DNA of 64,000 bases from Conchocele bisecta (GCA_029237695.1 CM055275.1:11296899-11360898), one strand, 5' to 3'; numbered from the stretch's first letter, positions 31,900 through 44,363 are shown. A program made the numbers and translations. The notes: generated from the letters alone by a model not told the origin.

Positions 31900-34253
31900 T
31901 GTAATGGGTGAGGATAGATGGTGCGAATTGTTGTTGTTGTTGTTGACTGGAAAAAGTCAGCGGCGGTAATTTCGCCAAATACTCTCCAAAAGGAGACTTG
32001 AATGGTCAGTTGGTAGCGACAATTTTTCACCTAAAACGTGGCATTGGGAATCCAGATTCTTTCTGATTTCAAGTCGCCAAACATAGGTATTGACGGGTAC
32101 TACCAAGCCAATTAAACGAGCTTGGTTCAATTCGAATAATAGCATGTGATTTGACATGCTGATGCACGCTTTTGACGGAAAATTGCACCATTTCCGTGGA
32201 CTGAATTTCACACCATTTCCCCACCCACTCCATTTCTGTATAATGTTGCTGTTAATTGCATTTTATTGTGTGTATATGTAATTATCTGATTTTGTCATTT
32301 ACATACATGTAGGCTATTTTAGTTGAATACTGAGCTCTTTTACCAACACTAAATCATGACATTGACTGTTAATATGCCGTTAAACTCCAACATAAAAGTG
32401 GTGACTGTACATAGTTCTTCACGTCGTATGTTGTTGAACATGCCTGCAGTTTTTCTCGGGTTACTAATTGATTTCTTCGTCGCAGACACTGCATTCTTGA
32501 CAAACAATAGTGTTTGGTTGTCGAATCTTTCGACCCTTTCACGATTGAATGAGATTCAAGTCTAGAATTGTTCAGAAATATTACGCCCGATTTCCAGGCC
32601 TGATCAAACATTGATTTGGTAGAAACATTGTAAATGTTGCAACAAAACATTCAACGAATAATAATAACCATGTTAAACAGAAAAAATGTTTTAATGCTTC
32701 TGACACAGCGTCATCTCGGATCACCACTCATTTCTGGTTTAGGCTTGTCAACACTTGTAGGGTTAACAGTTATGAGTTTGTTAGGTTGTTCAGTGATGAT
32801 TCATGCCTGATTTATTTGAGTTCTATGGCCGGAACAGAGTAATGTAAATCTAGGACTGAATGTGTATCTGATTGTTAATTTGCGTGGAGCTAGGATTTAT
32901 CATACAGTGGAGCTTCTCTACAATGATCACAGTGAGTAGTGTAGACCCTGATTGGACTGCGCATATGTGCAGGCTGGTCTGGGGCTACACCGGTCACAAT
33001 TGTATTACAGATCGCTTACTCTTGGAGTCTTGGTGCGTTGCAATAATTATTGAGAACAAAATCTGTGTGGACAACAGTAGTCGCTATAGGTAGCTGGCCG
33101 TTGTTTAGAGGTGACCGTTCATGGAGGTTCCACTGTAATGATAACGGTACAGCGAGATGCACTATGGCTCACCTCAATTACATGCCATAATAAGAGCGTA
33201 GCTCTGGCACCAATTATGCTGTTTGTATTTCAGTTGTCTGGGGGTAACGGCAGACCGGTATACATGCGTGCCATACTGCTATAGCTCTTACTTAGGGGTG
33301 GAGTTAGAGATTGAACATGTACATGGTTGTTTCTGATAATTATATTGAAATATTATGCTATCATTGTCAACCTGTATGTGCACTTCTTGTTGTATAGAGG
33401 TTAATGTCAATGTTGATATTGAATAATGTTTTGTGATTTTTAATAGAAAACTAAGAGAAATGTAGCAGCAAGTCATGACAAAAGAAAACAGTTTTTTGTG
33501 CAATCAGTGTTTGCCCAGATCAGCCTGATCAGGGCATACATTGCTTGTTATTCAGACAGTGAACATGGTGAAGCAAACAATAATTACAATTGGGAAATAA
33601 TAATTTCTGACTGGTGTTGCAGGTTTTATTACAATTGACCATGGCCTGTGGTCATGAAACTTTTCGAGCGCGTTCTCCAGTCTCAAGCTCGGAATCGGGG
33701 AATTTGATTGATCGTTGACTGAGCTATGTTCAATCTCGGCCCGTCGGATTTACTGAGTTTGGGTGTCGGAGTGGCGAACATTCTCTGGAGGTTTTACGAT
33801 ACTGGCCCCTGTTTTCTCATGGCGTATCACAAATATTTCATAAATATTGTTACATTAAGTCAATTTAGAGTGTTACTATTGTAATTGATTACTTTGAACC
33901 ATACACTGTAATTGACCGAGTTCAACTATGCTGCTAGCGGATCGATGAGGCGAACACGACAGCTTCTGATGAATTGGCTCGTCATGAGTGCTCATCCGTA
34001 ACTGCAGTGTTAGCCATTTGCATTATAATATTGACAAAAGTTATAATGCATCAGTCCGAACAAGGTTAAGGTATTTGTAATTGTAGTAAATCATAGTTAT
34101 GTATGATTTCAGTTATACGTTATACGGTGTACGTTGTACTGCGCCAGTGTACGGTGCAGGATGTCCGAGAAATAAATCATGAACAGAACGCCGATTGCTT
34201 GTATCTTCGTCTCCACCCATCTCTCGGGGATCTGCAGAGTTCTCCCCATTACA
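31900..34253 (+). repeat. Element 1, 3' LTR
   Basis: 2354 bp, nearly identical to 21990-24352. The poly(A)-type AATAAA is at 34171-34176. The LTR is followed at once by coding sequence of a different transposon (34254 on), not by a copy of the bases that precede the 5' LTR. Confidence 0.92.
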
Positions 34254-34754
34254 TATATGTTCCAAGTACAGGGACAGATGGCATGCATGGAAGTGACATA
34301 TGTGGACTTCTTTGTTTACACATCACTAGGGTATCACATGGAGCGGGTAAAATTTGATCTGAAAATGTGGGCATTGATGCTTGATCGCTATGAGTATTTC
34401 TGCATGAGATATGTAGCACTAGAAATTATTACTGGTTCACTATCAGAAAGGTCTGTAATTGAAATGCAGTCTGATCATTCATATGCTACATGTACAGACA
34501 TCACTCGTACTCGATCAACCAGTAGTACTGCAAGCACCAGCAAAACTGTCCTCACTGCACCACTGCTGCCTGAGATATATTTATGTGCTGTTTGTGGATT
34601 GGACTGCGAAGACGGGTCTACATTGTTTGCAAAGCAAAGCATCGAATGTACAAAATGTAAGATGTGGCTGCATTTTGAATGTGCAGGCCTGGAACAATCA
34701 GATGTTCCACATGAAGGTGCTAGTTGGTTTTATCTACACTGCTGTGATATATAA
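34254..34754 (+). pseudogene. 3' part of YqaJ-type exonuclease with PHD finger
   Basis: The open frame runs out of the LTR and continues for about 165 codons. Its first part, FQVQGQMACMEVTYVDFFVY then GYHMERVKFD, matches the last core strands of YqaJ-like (lambda exonuclease fold) nucleases found in many invertebrate mobile elements. A serine/threonine-rich linker follows, then a PHD-like finger: CAVC, ECTKC, WLHFEC and final WFYLHCC, where the usual W-F-C is WFY, so one zinc ligand appears lost. The 5' part of the gene is missing. Element 1 ends exactly at its truncation point. Confidence 0.65.
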
Positions 34755-35570
34755 GATTATACAATTGCTACCCACATGTGAACCATGTGTTCTTCCATTG
34801 ATACTTGTCTGTCTCTATGAACACCACAGACTATATATATTAATTACAGTCCAACATTGCTCAAAGGATCTATATTTTATTTTCTGAGTTTATTTTGTAA
34901 CACAAAAATCTTTTTCGGAGGAGCATGTAGTTGCTATTTTGTCCGTCCGATTGGATCTGCATTAAAGTGGCACAGAGCTATGTGTTTTTGCTGGCGTGGT
35001 AGAGTAGCTGATACCAGAGAATGATTATGAATTCAGATCTGCATTTATGATTTTCCCCCAGCATAGGTGCTGGTTCTACCCAATGGCCTGTCTATATGAC
35101 CCTGTCATGTTGAAAGATACTTTAAACATAATCCAATCCAATTCTCACATCTTGCATGTTTTTGTTGAGAAATAATAAAAAAATAATACACATGGCTATA
35201 AATACAATATATCTGTTCTGTTGATGCCACACAAATCATGGTACATGTAATACATGTATAGAACAATACCGGGTTCACGGAATTCAGAGACGACTAAATG
35301 TGGCACGTGATTTTGGTATGGTACCAGGCAGAGATATGTAAAGTCAGAGTAATGTACTATGCGATCAATATTAGATACTGGTCAAACATGGACACAGTTT
35401 CTTGTTTCCCACTTTCATTTACACAAATTATTGTGTTACAACACAATGCATATGCAAATTATACAAATTATTGTTCTGAATATTCAAGAGAAAACTAATC
35501 TTTATAGATTGGCTCTTTGAAATTACAAAGTGATGCACAGACAAACAATTTTGTCATCATAGGGCAACAA
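34755..35570. other. AT-rich non-coding stretch
   Basis: No gene recognised. Possible 3' untranslated region of the YqaJ-PHD fragment at its start. Confidence 0.4.
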
Positions 35571-35574
35571 TGTT

Positions 35575-35745
35575 ATTCAGTCCTGAAATTAGAACAACCT
35601 GATCTGGTGCCAGGTATGGCATCCGGAAAGTATGTTCGCGATCGTTAAGCCATTTTAGTAGCATTTTACGACAAGCAATGACTGCTGCAGCACTATTCTG
35701 TGGGATCAGAGACAGCGGTGTAGTTGATCCCGTACCCGGTGAAAG
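35575..35745 (-). mobile_element. SINE-like element fragment, reverse orientation
   Basis: The reverse complement contains the GGGATCAAC, GCTTGTCGTAAAA and 'TTCTAATTTCAGGACTGA' blocks of the SINE-like element at 20161, with the middle deleted. Confidence 0.55.
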
Positions 35746-35944
35746 TGTTAATTAATATGTGAAAGAAAATACATGCATCATATGTAATTTGTTTTTTTAT
35801 TTTCCACCCAATTCAACAAAGTATTTGTGGAGCTAGTCAGAGCATACAAAGTTAGAAATTTAATCCTTATATATGGGATCTTTAAAGTTGTAGAGAGCTG
35901 CACATACATTCACAATTTTATTGGCGCATGGTAACAGTAATGTA

Positions 35945-36135
35945 ATTGGAAGCCCCTCCCCCCCCCCCCCTCTATAAATCTCTTCCATACCCCATCAGCC
36001 TATATACCCCCTCCAAATGAACCCCCCTCAATTTTTTATCCGGAAATACCCCCCCCCACCCTCAATTTTTTATCCAGATGACCCCTCCCCCCTCAATTTT
36101 CCCCCGATCCCCCCCCCCCCCCATCCTCCTCAATA
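35945..36135. repeat. C-rich low-complexity tract
   Basis: Runs of 8-13 C alternate with 'CTCAATTTTTTATCC' (twice) and 'CCATCAGCCTATATA' / 'CCATCGGCCTATATA'. It is an i-motif or G-quadruplex candidate on the opposite strand and probably a degenerate tandem repeat. Confidence 0.7.
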
Positions 36136-36815
36136 AATTCCACAACCCCATCGGCCTATATAACCCTCAACACACCGAATAGCAGTGCACAATTTTTCTT
36201 CTATTTTCACAATCGCGTGGGTTTGTTTACCCGAAGTCTCGTTCTGGCGAAACTAGGACAAGATGGCGATCTCCATATTTGGCAGACCGTGGCTTGGTGC
36301 ATTCCCAGCCCCATGAAAAGCCAAATTTGGATTAAACTACTTATTCTAATGAAGTTGTCGTAACATACAGATGCAGACAATCATTATTGACCAAAAGTGC
36401 TTGTAATCAGGTTAATAATTGTGTACACATACATTTATGCAAAATGTGTTCCTATGAATACTGTGTGTGTTTTGACAAAGTGCCGGTTGTCCGTCCGTTC
36501 ACACAGTATTTTGTTGTTTGTTGTTGAGCCTGACTGGCAAATATGCCGATAACTTTGAACAGACCTTTATAGATCAACAATGTACATGTTTTGCGTTTAT
36601 GATCACATGATTTTGTGCACATATTCGACCTCGCCCAGACCAAAAAGCTACTTGCCCAACATTTTAGGAAAATGCAAGAAGTAGTACTACCTTTTCGAAA
36701 AAGGTTAGGCAATTAACTTGTTTAGAACCATCCAATAGAATAGTACATAACATTTTTATATGCTTTCTGAAATTATGTTATGCAATAAGAAATATAATGA
36801 GAACAAGTGTTATTT
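36136..36815. other. Non-coding stretch with a YY1-like ATG site
   Basis: ACAAGATGGCGATCTCC at about 36258 has a strong translation-start context and contains the YY1-like AAGATGGCG motif. The frame is only 17 codons (MAISIFGRPWLGAFPAP). I call no gene. Confidence 0.3.
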
Positions 36816-37060
36816 GTGGCTGTGACTGGAGAAATGGGGCTTATGGGTTCTGCGACAAGTGTAGATCCAGATCAGCCTGTGCATCCGCACAGTTTGATCA
36901 GGATCTGCACTGTTCACTATTCCATCAATGAAACACTCGTCATGCTTCCAACATGCAATATAGATTATTATCAGACTACAGGAGCTGGAGGGTGTGCTAT
37001 TTGATCAGTACATACACTTGTCATAAATCCAATAAGTCCCATTTCTCCAGTCACAACCAC
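36816..37060. mobile_element. MITE with GTGGCTGTGACTGGAG ends, copy 2
   Basis: Ends GTGGCTGTGACTGGAGAAAT and ATTTCTCCAGTCACAACCAC. The core 'AGATCAGCCTGTGCATCCGC' and 'TGATCAGGATCTGCACTGTTC' forms the self-complementary centre that recurs, decayed, at about 4640, 6910, 13090, 40370, 51880 and 53430. Confidence 0.8.
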
Positions 37061-37560
37061 AATTTTAATTAAAACGCGGGTGCATCATTATTTAGAAGAC
37101 GATCTACGCATCAATTGTCCAGATGCTTGTAACTTTATTAAGCGTTTCCAATACACAGATTCATTTTGCAGTGGCTATGTATGCAGCGTCTTGGAAACTA
37201 TTTTAATTCAGTATATTCGCTGATTATTATTAGCGCAAGTGTACGCTGACCATCGTAAAAAGTGTGTAGTTAACGCAGTACACTTTCAGCGACACGCCCT
37301 GCACAAATTGCATCTGGTGATAATGCCCTTACTAAAACACACGAGGCACACTGTCAGAAGAACGAGACGCGTGGTCTGTTTTAGGAGTGAGTAAAAACTA
37401 TCCGCCGAGCACATAGCAACTGTCTGAACGTCCAATTGCCGAGTACAGGGATGCTGTAATTGATCAATATCCCGGTTTCTAATGTAAACATTAAAAACAT
37501 CATTTCCAGTTTTGAGATCGCGGAAATCGCCAAATCGGGCCAGTGACAAGAAATTTTAAG
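37061..37560. other. Non-coding stretch
   Basis: No gene or repeat recognised. Confidence 0.4.
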
Positions 37561-37564
37561 CCCC

Positions 37565-37742
37565 ACCCGTGTGTACGTTCGTCCGTGCGTCTGTACGTGC
37601 GACCGTGTGTGTGTGTACGCGCCTCTGTGCGTACGTGTCTGTGTCTGTTCGTCCGTGTGTCTGTTCGTCCGTGCGTATGTGTGTGTGTGTACGTGCGACC
37701 GTGTGTCTGTGTACGTGCGACCGTGTGTCTGTGTTTCCGTCC
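37565..37742. repeat. Simple repeat (TGTGTCTGTACGTGCGACCG)-like
   Basis: Imperfect tandem units of GTGTGTCTGT, TCGTCCGTGCG and TACGTGCGACCG. They leave all frames open and create spurious Cys/Val/Arg or Thr/His/Arg proteins on both strands. Confidence 0.8.
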
Positions 37743-38078
37743 ATAACACTTTCATTTCATGCAACGATGCCATTTCTTGTTTTTATTATTTCTAATCAAC
37801 CGTTCATACCATGTACATGTGAGTTTGAGATTTGCTGGAGATTTTGTTAATTAATCAAAGACTAATTAGAGCAATTAAGTAATTAACCATGAATCCATTA
37901 ATCGGATATGAATATTGATGCAGGTCTGATTGCCGTATGATGTTTATCAGCATTTATGATTTTTCGCAAATCACGAATGACAGATTTGATTGTGCATCAC
38001 CACCGAGTCCAGGTACTCGTTCTACCCAGTAAAGCATGACATGCACCCAGACAGGTTGTCGTGAATGTTGTTATATAA

Positions 38079-38842
38079 CGGGTTGAAATTTCACTCGCCC
38101 AGCTCGCCATGGCGAGTGCTTTTTGTGGCGGTCGAGTACTTTCTACAGGCACTCGCCCAGTTTGGCAAGTGAAACATTTTGTCAGGATTTTTTTTCTGAA
38201 TTTCCAATTAATTCCATCGATAACAGCCAACAAATGGTATTAATTCAGCGACCATTTGTTGTTTACAGTTTACGTCAGTTTGCTGGAAGTAAGATTCAAG
38301 CAGTGTCTATGTACACGGTTACGGGTAGAATCGCTAGCGATTTTGGACACGGTCCATATCGGACAAATTTAATTCACGGATTATTTGTCGGCTGTACGCG
38401 GCCATGCTAACAACTAATATAACTGCGAGTATAGATTAGTGTGTGTATTATCATACGCGGCCACAAATATCGTCTCGTAGTTGGGTTAACGTGCATTTCA
38501 GACGCCAAACAACGGCTTGGGACGAAACGGTCGGCACCGGGTCCGAAACCATTGAATTTTGTAATTAAGGCAGCCTGCAGCGCATGCAAACATAGCCACT
38601 ATAAATAAAACAAAATCTATGTCACTCAACGCTTATAGAAAATAAGAAGCGTGCAAGCCTCTAAGCAAATTTGACTGCTAAACTAAACGTTGTTGAAGAA
38701 ATTAAAAAATAAGATGCAACATTACAAATAGAATTTTATTTAAAAAAAAAACTGGGCAATTAACATTTTTGACATGTGTAAGTACTTTTTATTTGTACTT
38801 GCCCAGCTGGGCGAGTGGAAAAAATGGATTTTTTCAACCCCT
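38079..38842. mobile_element. TIR element with (A)GGGTTGAAA..TTTCACTCGCCCAGC ends
   Basis: Left GGGTTGAAATTTCACTCGCC; right GGGCGAGTGGAAAAAATGGA ending TTTTTTCAACCCCT. The subterminal ACTCGCCCAG motif repeats at about 38149. The 760-bp interior has no transposase frame, so it is non-autonomous. Confidence 0.65.
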
Positions 38843-38921
38843 GTAATAATAATATTATGAATACCGGTAGTCGGTATTATGTAGCACATAGTTATCCATG
38901 TTGGATGAAACCATGTTAGTT

Positions 38922-39392
38922 GGCCTAAACACACAGATAGAACTGTATATTAAACATATAGCGTTTAGGGGTCATTTCACTCACCGCCTGTAAAAGCATA
39001 AACATTGGAATCACACATTGAGTTACAATGTCTTTGACGACTGTATCATGCCGTCTTCTCACCAACTTGTCAACACCCGGTGACCATTTCGTTTTTCTGA
39101 CAGGAAAGGAAACATGACAGCGGGGTCAAAAATCATCACGTCACAACAGACGCAGAGCCGCATCACACTTCAGTTACATGTGTCCTGCCACACAAAATAA
39201 TCCATTCCAAACTGCAGATCTTGGCTGTGTACTAGAGCCCCTGTGTAAACACTGTCTCCACATGCATTAATAAACCACATCAGTGCACCCGAACCTGCCT
39301 CAAAGCACCTGCAACACAAACATATGCATTTTTCTCCGGACTATTTTTTTAGGGTACCGACCCGGAAGCAGTCTATCTGTGTACCGAGGTCT
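38922..39392. repeat. Dispersed repeat R471, copy 2
   Basis: Runs from 'GGCCTAAACACACAGATAGA' to 'CTATCTGTGTACCGAGGT'. It is nearly identical to 52737-53207 and related to 7671-7974. It holds no open frame and no clear terminal inverted repeat. Confidence 0.85.
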
Positions 39393-40444
39393 GTCAGAAT
39401 GGGGCAAATGTGAAAAAAAAAAAAATATAAGAGCTCAGACTATCAAGTAGCCAGTTTGCAATGAGAACCAAGTGGCTTTTATGAAATCTGCCACTCTGCG
39501 ACTAAAATGTGCACACACGAATCACATGATGTAAATCCCGCATTCTCGTGTTCCGAGGGCACGGCCGAGGCAATGCTACGTCTGTTCGTAAAAAATCCAT
39601 ATCTCATGCAGTTTTTGACATTTTGTAATGAAATAAAAAGGACTGGACAGGCATTTGATGGTACTATTGTGCAGAATGTGAAATATTAATACAGGCCTTT
39701 AAAAACAATGGACAATTTCCGAAAATTAAATAAATTATTAAATTAAAATTTTGAATGTCGGAACCAAATGCGAGCACTTTTTTTCAGATATATTTTCCAT
39801 ATGGTGCCAATATTGAACTAACAAGTACCAAATGTTACATGTGTCACATATTCAATCATCTAGGACAGCAGAGAATGAAGCTATGGCGATGTAAAACAAC
39901 ACTATGGATATTCATGTTATGATTTTTCGTGCATTGTCGGGTCACCAGTCACGAGTCACATTGTCTGCATGCACGACCAACACTAGCTATGTGCCAATCT
40001 GCCTCATGTACCTAGTGTTAACCCTAAATAGGTAAAAAAAAATAATTCTAATATGGCGTACATGTAATTTGTTTATACTTTCTATGCTGCTTTAACTGGG
40101 TGTTCGGCATGTTTGTCCGCAGATATACCACCAAGACTAGACTCAAACCCACAACATTAGCAGTGGTGTGGCAACACAGGCAAATGCATTTGCTAATATT
40201 CAGACTGTGTGGCATGCAGCAAGACATGCCTTCAGATATAGGCTAATTGCATGTGTATTGCAGACTACAAACACAGCTTGCCCATGCAGCAGGGGAGATA
40301 ACCACTGCAGGTGAAGTGTATTACTATTGCAGGAGTTGATGTTTCAGAGACCAATTTGCTGCACAGGTGTGCAGTCTGATCTGGGTCTACACTATTGGTT
40401 ACAACAACATTCTGGCACTTGATATTTCTGCATAGCAAACATTG
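39393..40444. other. AT-rich non-coding stretch
   Basis: Contains a decayed MITE core near 40340-40400. No gene recognised. Confidence 0.4.
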
Positions 40445-41100
40445 TAGACCCTGCTGACGATTTGACCAAGGTAGATACCTGCATGATAACCCGGATGATA
40501 GATGCGACTGTATCTTGCTACGCCGACGACCACTCCAAATGTGCTCCGGACTCCGTCGTTTGCGCTGGCGATGAAACCGACAACTGGCGGGCGGGCACGT
40601 TCGAAGTTCCTGGGCCCAAATCAGCTGCCACCACTGCAAATGAATGAAAGCGACAGTCAGCTGATGAGAGATATACTTAAAATGAGGCTGAGCGATCAGG
40701 CATTCAACATGACACGATACGGCCTATACAACGTAGAAGAATGAAGCATTCGACCGATCATGTGAGTAAACCTGCCGAAAAATGTAAACATATTCGCGGA
40801 ATTTCACAGCGAGGGTATCATGAACAATACTGAAATATAACTGTGGCATTGCAGACTCTATACGACAAAAGCGAGTCGCATATCGGGAGGGCGCTCGACT
40901 TCTCTGCACGTGCAAACACTGCATTGAACCGTCTGAACACCGAGTACAACTTTCACACAGACTATAGTAAGCGGCCAGAAGTTATTCGAAGGCGTCATCT
41001 GAAAAGAGGCTACGTGAAGAAGGCACATTTCCAGTACAAGCAAGATGGGAGGATCTCGGACTACAGGAAATGACAACTTAGACAATGTGGATCACAGCTA
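40445..41100 (+). pseudogene. C-terminal fragment of a Mutator-like transposase
   Basis: Three frames must be combined, so the gene is dead. 40462-40560 gives CYADDHSKCAPDSVVCAG, the Cys/His pattern of this metazoan family. 40640-40740 gives LMRDILKMRLSDQAFNMTRY. 40770-40800 gives PKNVNIF, where the family has an LPKN..FSRNF motif. 40858-41073 gives TALNRLNTEYNFHTDY and ends DYRK. The match to the family often annotated 'mutator-like transposase domain' in invertebrates is from memory of its consensus. Element 2 inserted just downstream at 41165. Confidence 0.55.
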
Positions 41101-41164
41101 CTCTAAAGGACAGAAGTTGCCACAGGACGAGGATGAGATGCCGTCAACATCAGGAGATGCACAG

Positions 41165-43694
41165 TGTCGCGTGACACGTGTATTCTTGTATATTCTGGAT
41201 TCCGTATAATTGTATATGTGTGATGTGTGGTACTGTTTTGTATTGTTGTGCGTATTATTGATTTCACATACCTGTGATTCCACACACCTGTGATTTCACA
41301 CACCTGTGAGTTTTACATACCTGTGATTTAGCATGTACATTTGCCATGTACAATGTGCGTGTAATAACGGGGCTTATGTTGTATTGGTGGAAATACGTTT
41401 ATGCGTGTCCTTTTTGCGGATTTAAATATACGTCTATTTTATGAGCAATGTTTTACTGATGTCACGCCATATTTGCCACAGACTATGCATGTATGTGGTA
41501 GAGAACTCGTTGACTGCGTGTGCTGGTTTCGCTAGGGAAAAGACCCCTTTTAGTATTACGGATGTCCACTATCCGTGCCAGCCGAGTTTGTCCGCGTGTC
41601 AGTTGTTCACCATATAAGGGACCTTCTGTAGGTGAAGCCAGTATAGAGTGCAGACCATACCATGGTCTGCCCTGTTATGTATGCTACGGGTTAGTGTTTC
41701 AGCATAGCCTGGTACTGGCCAACACGGATATATCAGATCCCATACTGGTGATGCTTTGTGTCGTGATATTTCCGTAAATGACCACGATATTTGAGTTTAG
41801 TATGTGCTACACTCTCATTTGAGTGTATAGCCGTAGGACCGATATGGAGGGGTTTGGCGGGGCCAAAAAGCGACCTTCGCATTGTCGAGACCAGTCGAGT
41901 AGATTTCGGATTATGAGATCTGGGTCTATAGTGTGCAGATTTAGGGTAGTGTGGGATATACCATGTTGGATGGTATTTATTCCGCGAAGGCTGTACACTA
42001 GTTTGGTTGAATTTATGGCGTGGGAACATATATTTATGCCAAATATAACCCACGGGTGAAATGGCAAAAGCCATGGGTTTGTAGTATATATGTGAGATGT
42101 CGAACGAGGGGTAGGCATATTCATTATTCCGTGCGTGGTTTCACTGGTGCGTATATAAGCGATGTCTCGCTATGTGTTGGTGGGACACATATTTTCTGGT
42201 AACAGAAGACTAGTACTGTATTCATCAGTGACACGGAGGATTTTGGTATGTACCTACAACATTTTATTTCAGCTGTGATTTGCCGTTGTTCGATTCCCGT
42301 TTTAGTCCGTTGTGCATTCTGTCTGTCTGTCTGTGCGTATTCGTCCAGTAATTGGAGACTCATTTCATTTTTGTAGCCTCTTGAGATCGCTCCAGCGGGC
42401 AACATTGGACATTTTGGTCCACTCGTTGAGGCAGACCCCAGTCAGTGCAGTAGTCAGGGTCGACCGAGTGTCCGTACGTCTGTCTGGCGCAGTGTGTGTA
42501 GCAGCTCCGGGTACAGGCCTGTATAGAGCAGTGTGTGATAGCTACCTCGCGTTCAGCAGACAGTCACAGCCATAGTTTAGTGAAGTGAAACGCCATACAC
42601 ACATATCATATCATTATACTACCACCGAGTTGAATGTCACCCATGTGAACTTTTCCCGGCGTCTTAGCCAACGTGATAATCGCCATTTGTATTATATCGG
42701 AACTTTACATCCGGTCTACCACTTCCGGTATTACAACCCATTGATTCACCATGGATACTTTACATCGGGTCCACCACATCCGGGCTGCTACAGTCGGGTG
42801 ATACCATGGGAACTTTACATCTGGTCCACCATTTCCGGAAATAATATTACCTTTGGAACTTTACTTCCGGTACCAGCTTCCGGAACATTAATTATCGTTA
42901 TTGACTATCATGTGATGTAACCACATCCGGCTTTGACTTTGACATTCATACTTTGGAAATATATTGCATAGGCAATACATATGTGTACTTTGATAGTGTA
43001 TGGTAATACTCCTATCATGGCATATCATGGCTAAAGGATTGTAGTAAGACTACATATATTGTTTATGGATTAATCCACTTGAAGTTGGATTACAGCCCAT
43101 ATTGTTGACTAGAACCTCATACTGCGGGTGAGGTAGACTTGGGACCTTGATACTCAGTTATTACCACTATCTATTGAGATACGCCAGCACTGGGGTAGCT
43201 CGGAGATTGTCATTTGTCTTCCTATGTTCGTTCTGCCATGTTATACTTGTATGTGTTATTTCACTTTGATTAGCGATCATCAAAGTACTTGTGCATTCAT
43301 ACTATTGTCCACTACGGGATCGTTGAGATACCACATACTGAGTTTATTCGTCTATAGCTTTTAAGTCGTGTTAAAGTATAACAGTCGATTGGCTTACAAC
43401 CTTGTAGTAATTGAATAGTATCATGCACAGTACAGTGATGTTCGCATATCAATGTATCATGTATTCCTGTGTGTTCCCCATGTAATATAGTGTACATTAT
43501 AAGTGATTAAGTGACTACGTATACTTGTCTACTCTAGCCTATCCCTTACACTTCAACTGCATTGTTACCACTTTTCGTTCGTCAGATCGAGCTATATTGG
43601 CCATAACGTCATAACAATTGAAGGATACTTAGTTCATATGATAATAGGGGAGACAACTTGTCTCGATCATTCCTGACCTTGGTAATGACCTTGA
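41165..43694 (+). repeat. Element 2, 5' LTR
   Basis: 2530 bp. TATATAA at 42152-42158 (GCGTATATAAGCG) is a good core promoter and would put transcription start near 42185. (CTGT)n follows at about 42320. At 42686-42890 lie four related blocks around GGAACTTTACATCCGGTC, with ACTTCCGGT at about 42720 and 42864. By eye about 13 substitutions and about 17 indels separate the two LTRs. Confidence 0.92.
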
Positions 43695-43697
43695 AAA

Positions 43698-43715
43698 TGG
43701 TGTCAGAAGTGGGGT
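43698..43715 (+). promoter_or_regulatory. Element 2 primer-binding site (tRNA-Leu-like)
   Basis: TGGTGTCAGAAGTGGGGT, four bases after the LTR. It matches closely the complement of animal tRNA-Leu 3' ends (TGGTGTCAG-AGTGGGAT type) as I know them. The primer identity is inference. Confidence 0.65.
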
Positions 43716-44363
43716 TTGTTTCCTCTTTTATAATCAGTTTCTTCAAAGCAGTTGAAGTAAGGAAGCTAGAATAGGTGTACCCCTAGAGTCGTCAAAATTC
43801 AATCTTGTATTTGTTTGCCTTGGGAGTTAATGTAAGATGCCCTCCAACACTTAGGCACTAATACATCACCACATACAGGATTTGACTACCTAGGTACAGG
43901 AGTGTAGAGTTGAGACGATTGTGTGAGATAGTCGATGTAAGGGTCATTGTAATTTTTGATTTGTCGAACAGTACCTCCCTGTGATGATGGCACAGCGGGT
44001 GTTCTAGGTTATCACTAGACACTTCTACATCTGAGGCGAGATTACTATCACTATTATATTGATGTATGAACAATACTATCCTGCCAGGTGTCTATAACCA
44101 GTCCCCATTTTTTTGTGTCCAGTACCATAGAGGGGGAATTGTAAATATACCATTACATTAGACTATACATATACCGGATTGACTTACCCGATTGAGAAAC
44201 TTATACCGTCATTAGGAGTAGAGACCGGATTGATTTACCTTAACCTTATAGACGTGAAGCAAGAGACTCGCACAAATCACCAAGTGATTTGAGTGCTAGA
44301 GACCTTGTGTACCGTCGGGTAAAGCGTGTAAATCGATAATCCGGAGTTGGGTTGAGAGTGAGG
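43716..44363 (+). other. Element 2 leader
   Basis: About 650 bases between primer-binding site and gag ATG with no supported frame. Packaging signals would be expected here but cannot be seen directly. Confidence 0.5.

Larger units (their letters stand above)
21990..34253 (+). mobile_element. LTR retrotransposon element 1 (Ty3/gypsy type) with SGNH-like upstream frame
   Basis: 12.26 kb bounded by two nearly identical 2.36-kb LTRs. Each LTR starts TGTAATGGG and ends CCCATTACA, a perfect 9-bp inverted repeat. Order inside: primer-binding site, SGNH-like frame, intron-like spacer, gag with zinc knuckle, protease, RT, RNase H, integrase, basic tail, polypurine tract. RT-before-integrase is the standard Ty3/gypsy order. 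The frames contain roughly ten indels or stops, so this copy is not autonomous as given. The bases flanking the two LTRs (ACATT on the left, TATAT on the right) do not form a target duplication. Confidence 0.92.

Noticed and set aside
37543..37850. Long Cys/Val/Arg-rich and Thr/His/Arg-rich frames on both strands
   Set aside because: They arise from a GTGTGTCTGTACGTGCG simple repeat that is open in every frame.
42312..42920. Open frames of 80-110 codons inside the element 2 LTR
   Set aside because: Frames are not kept between the two LTR copies, where indels break them differently, and no motif is present.
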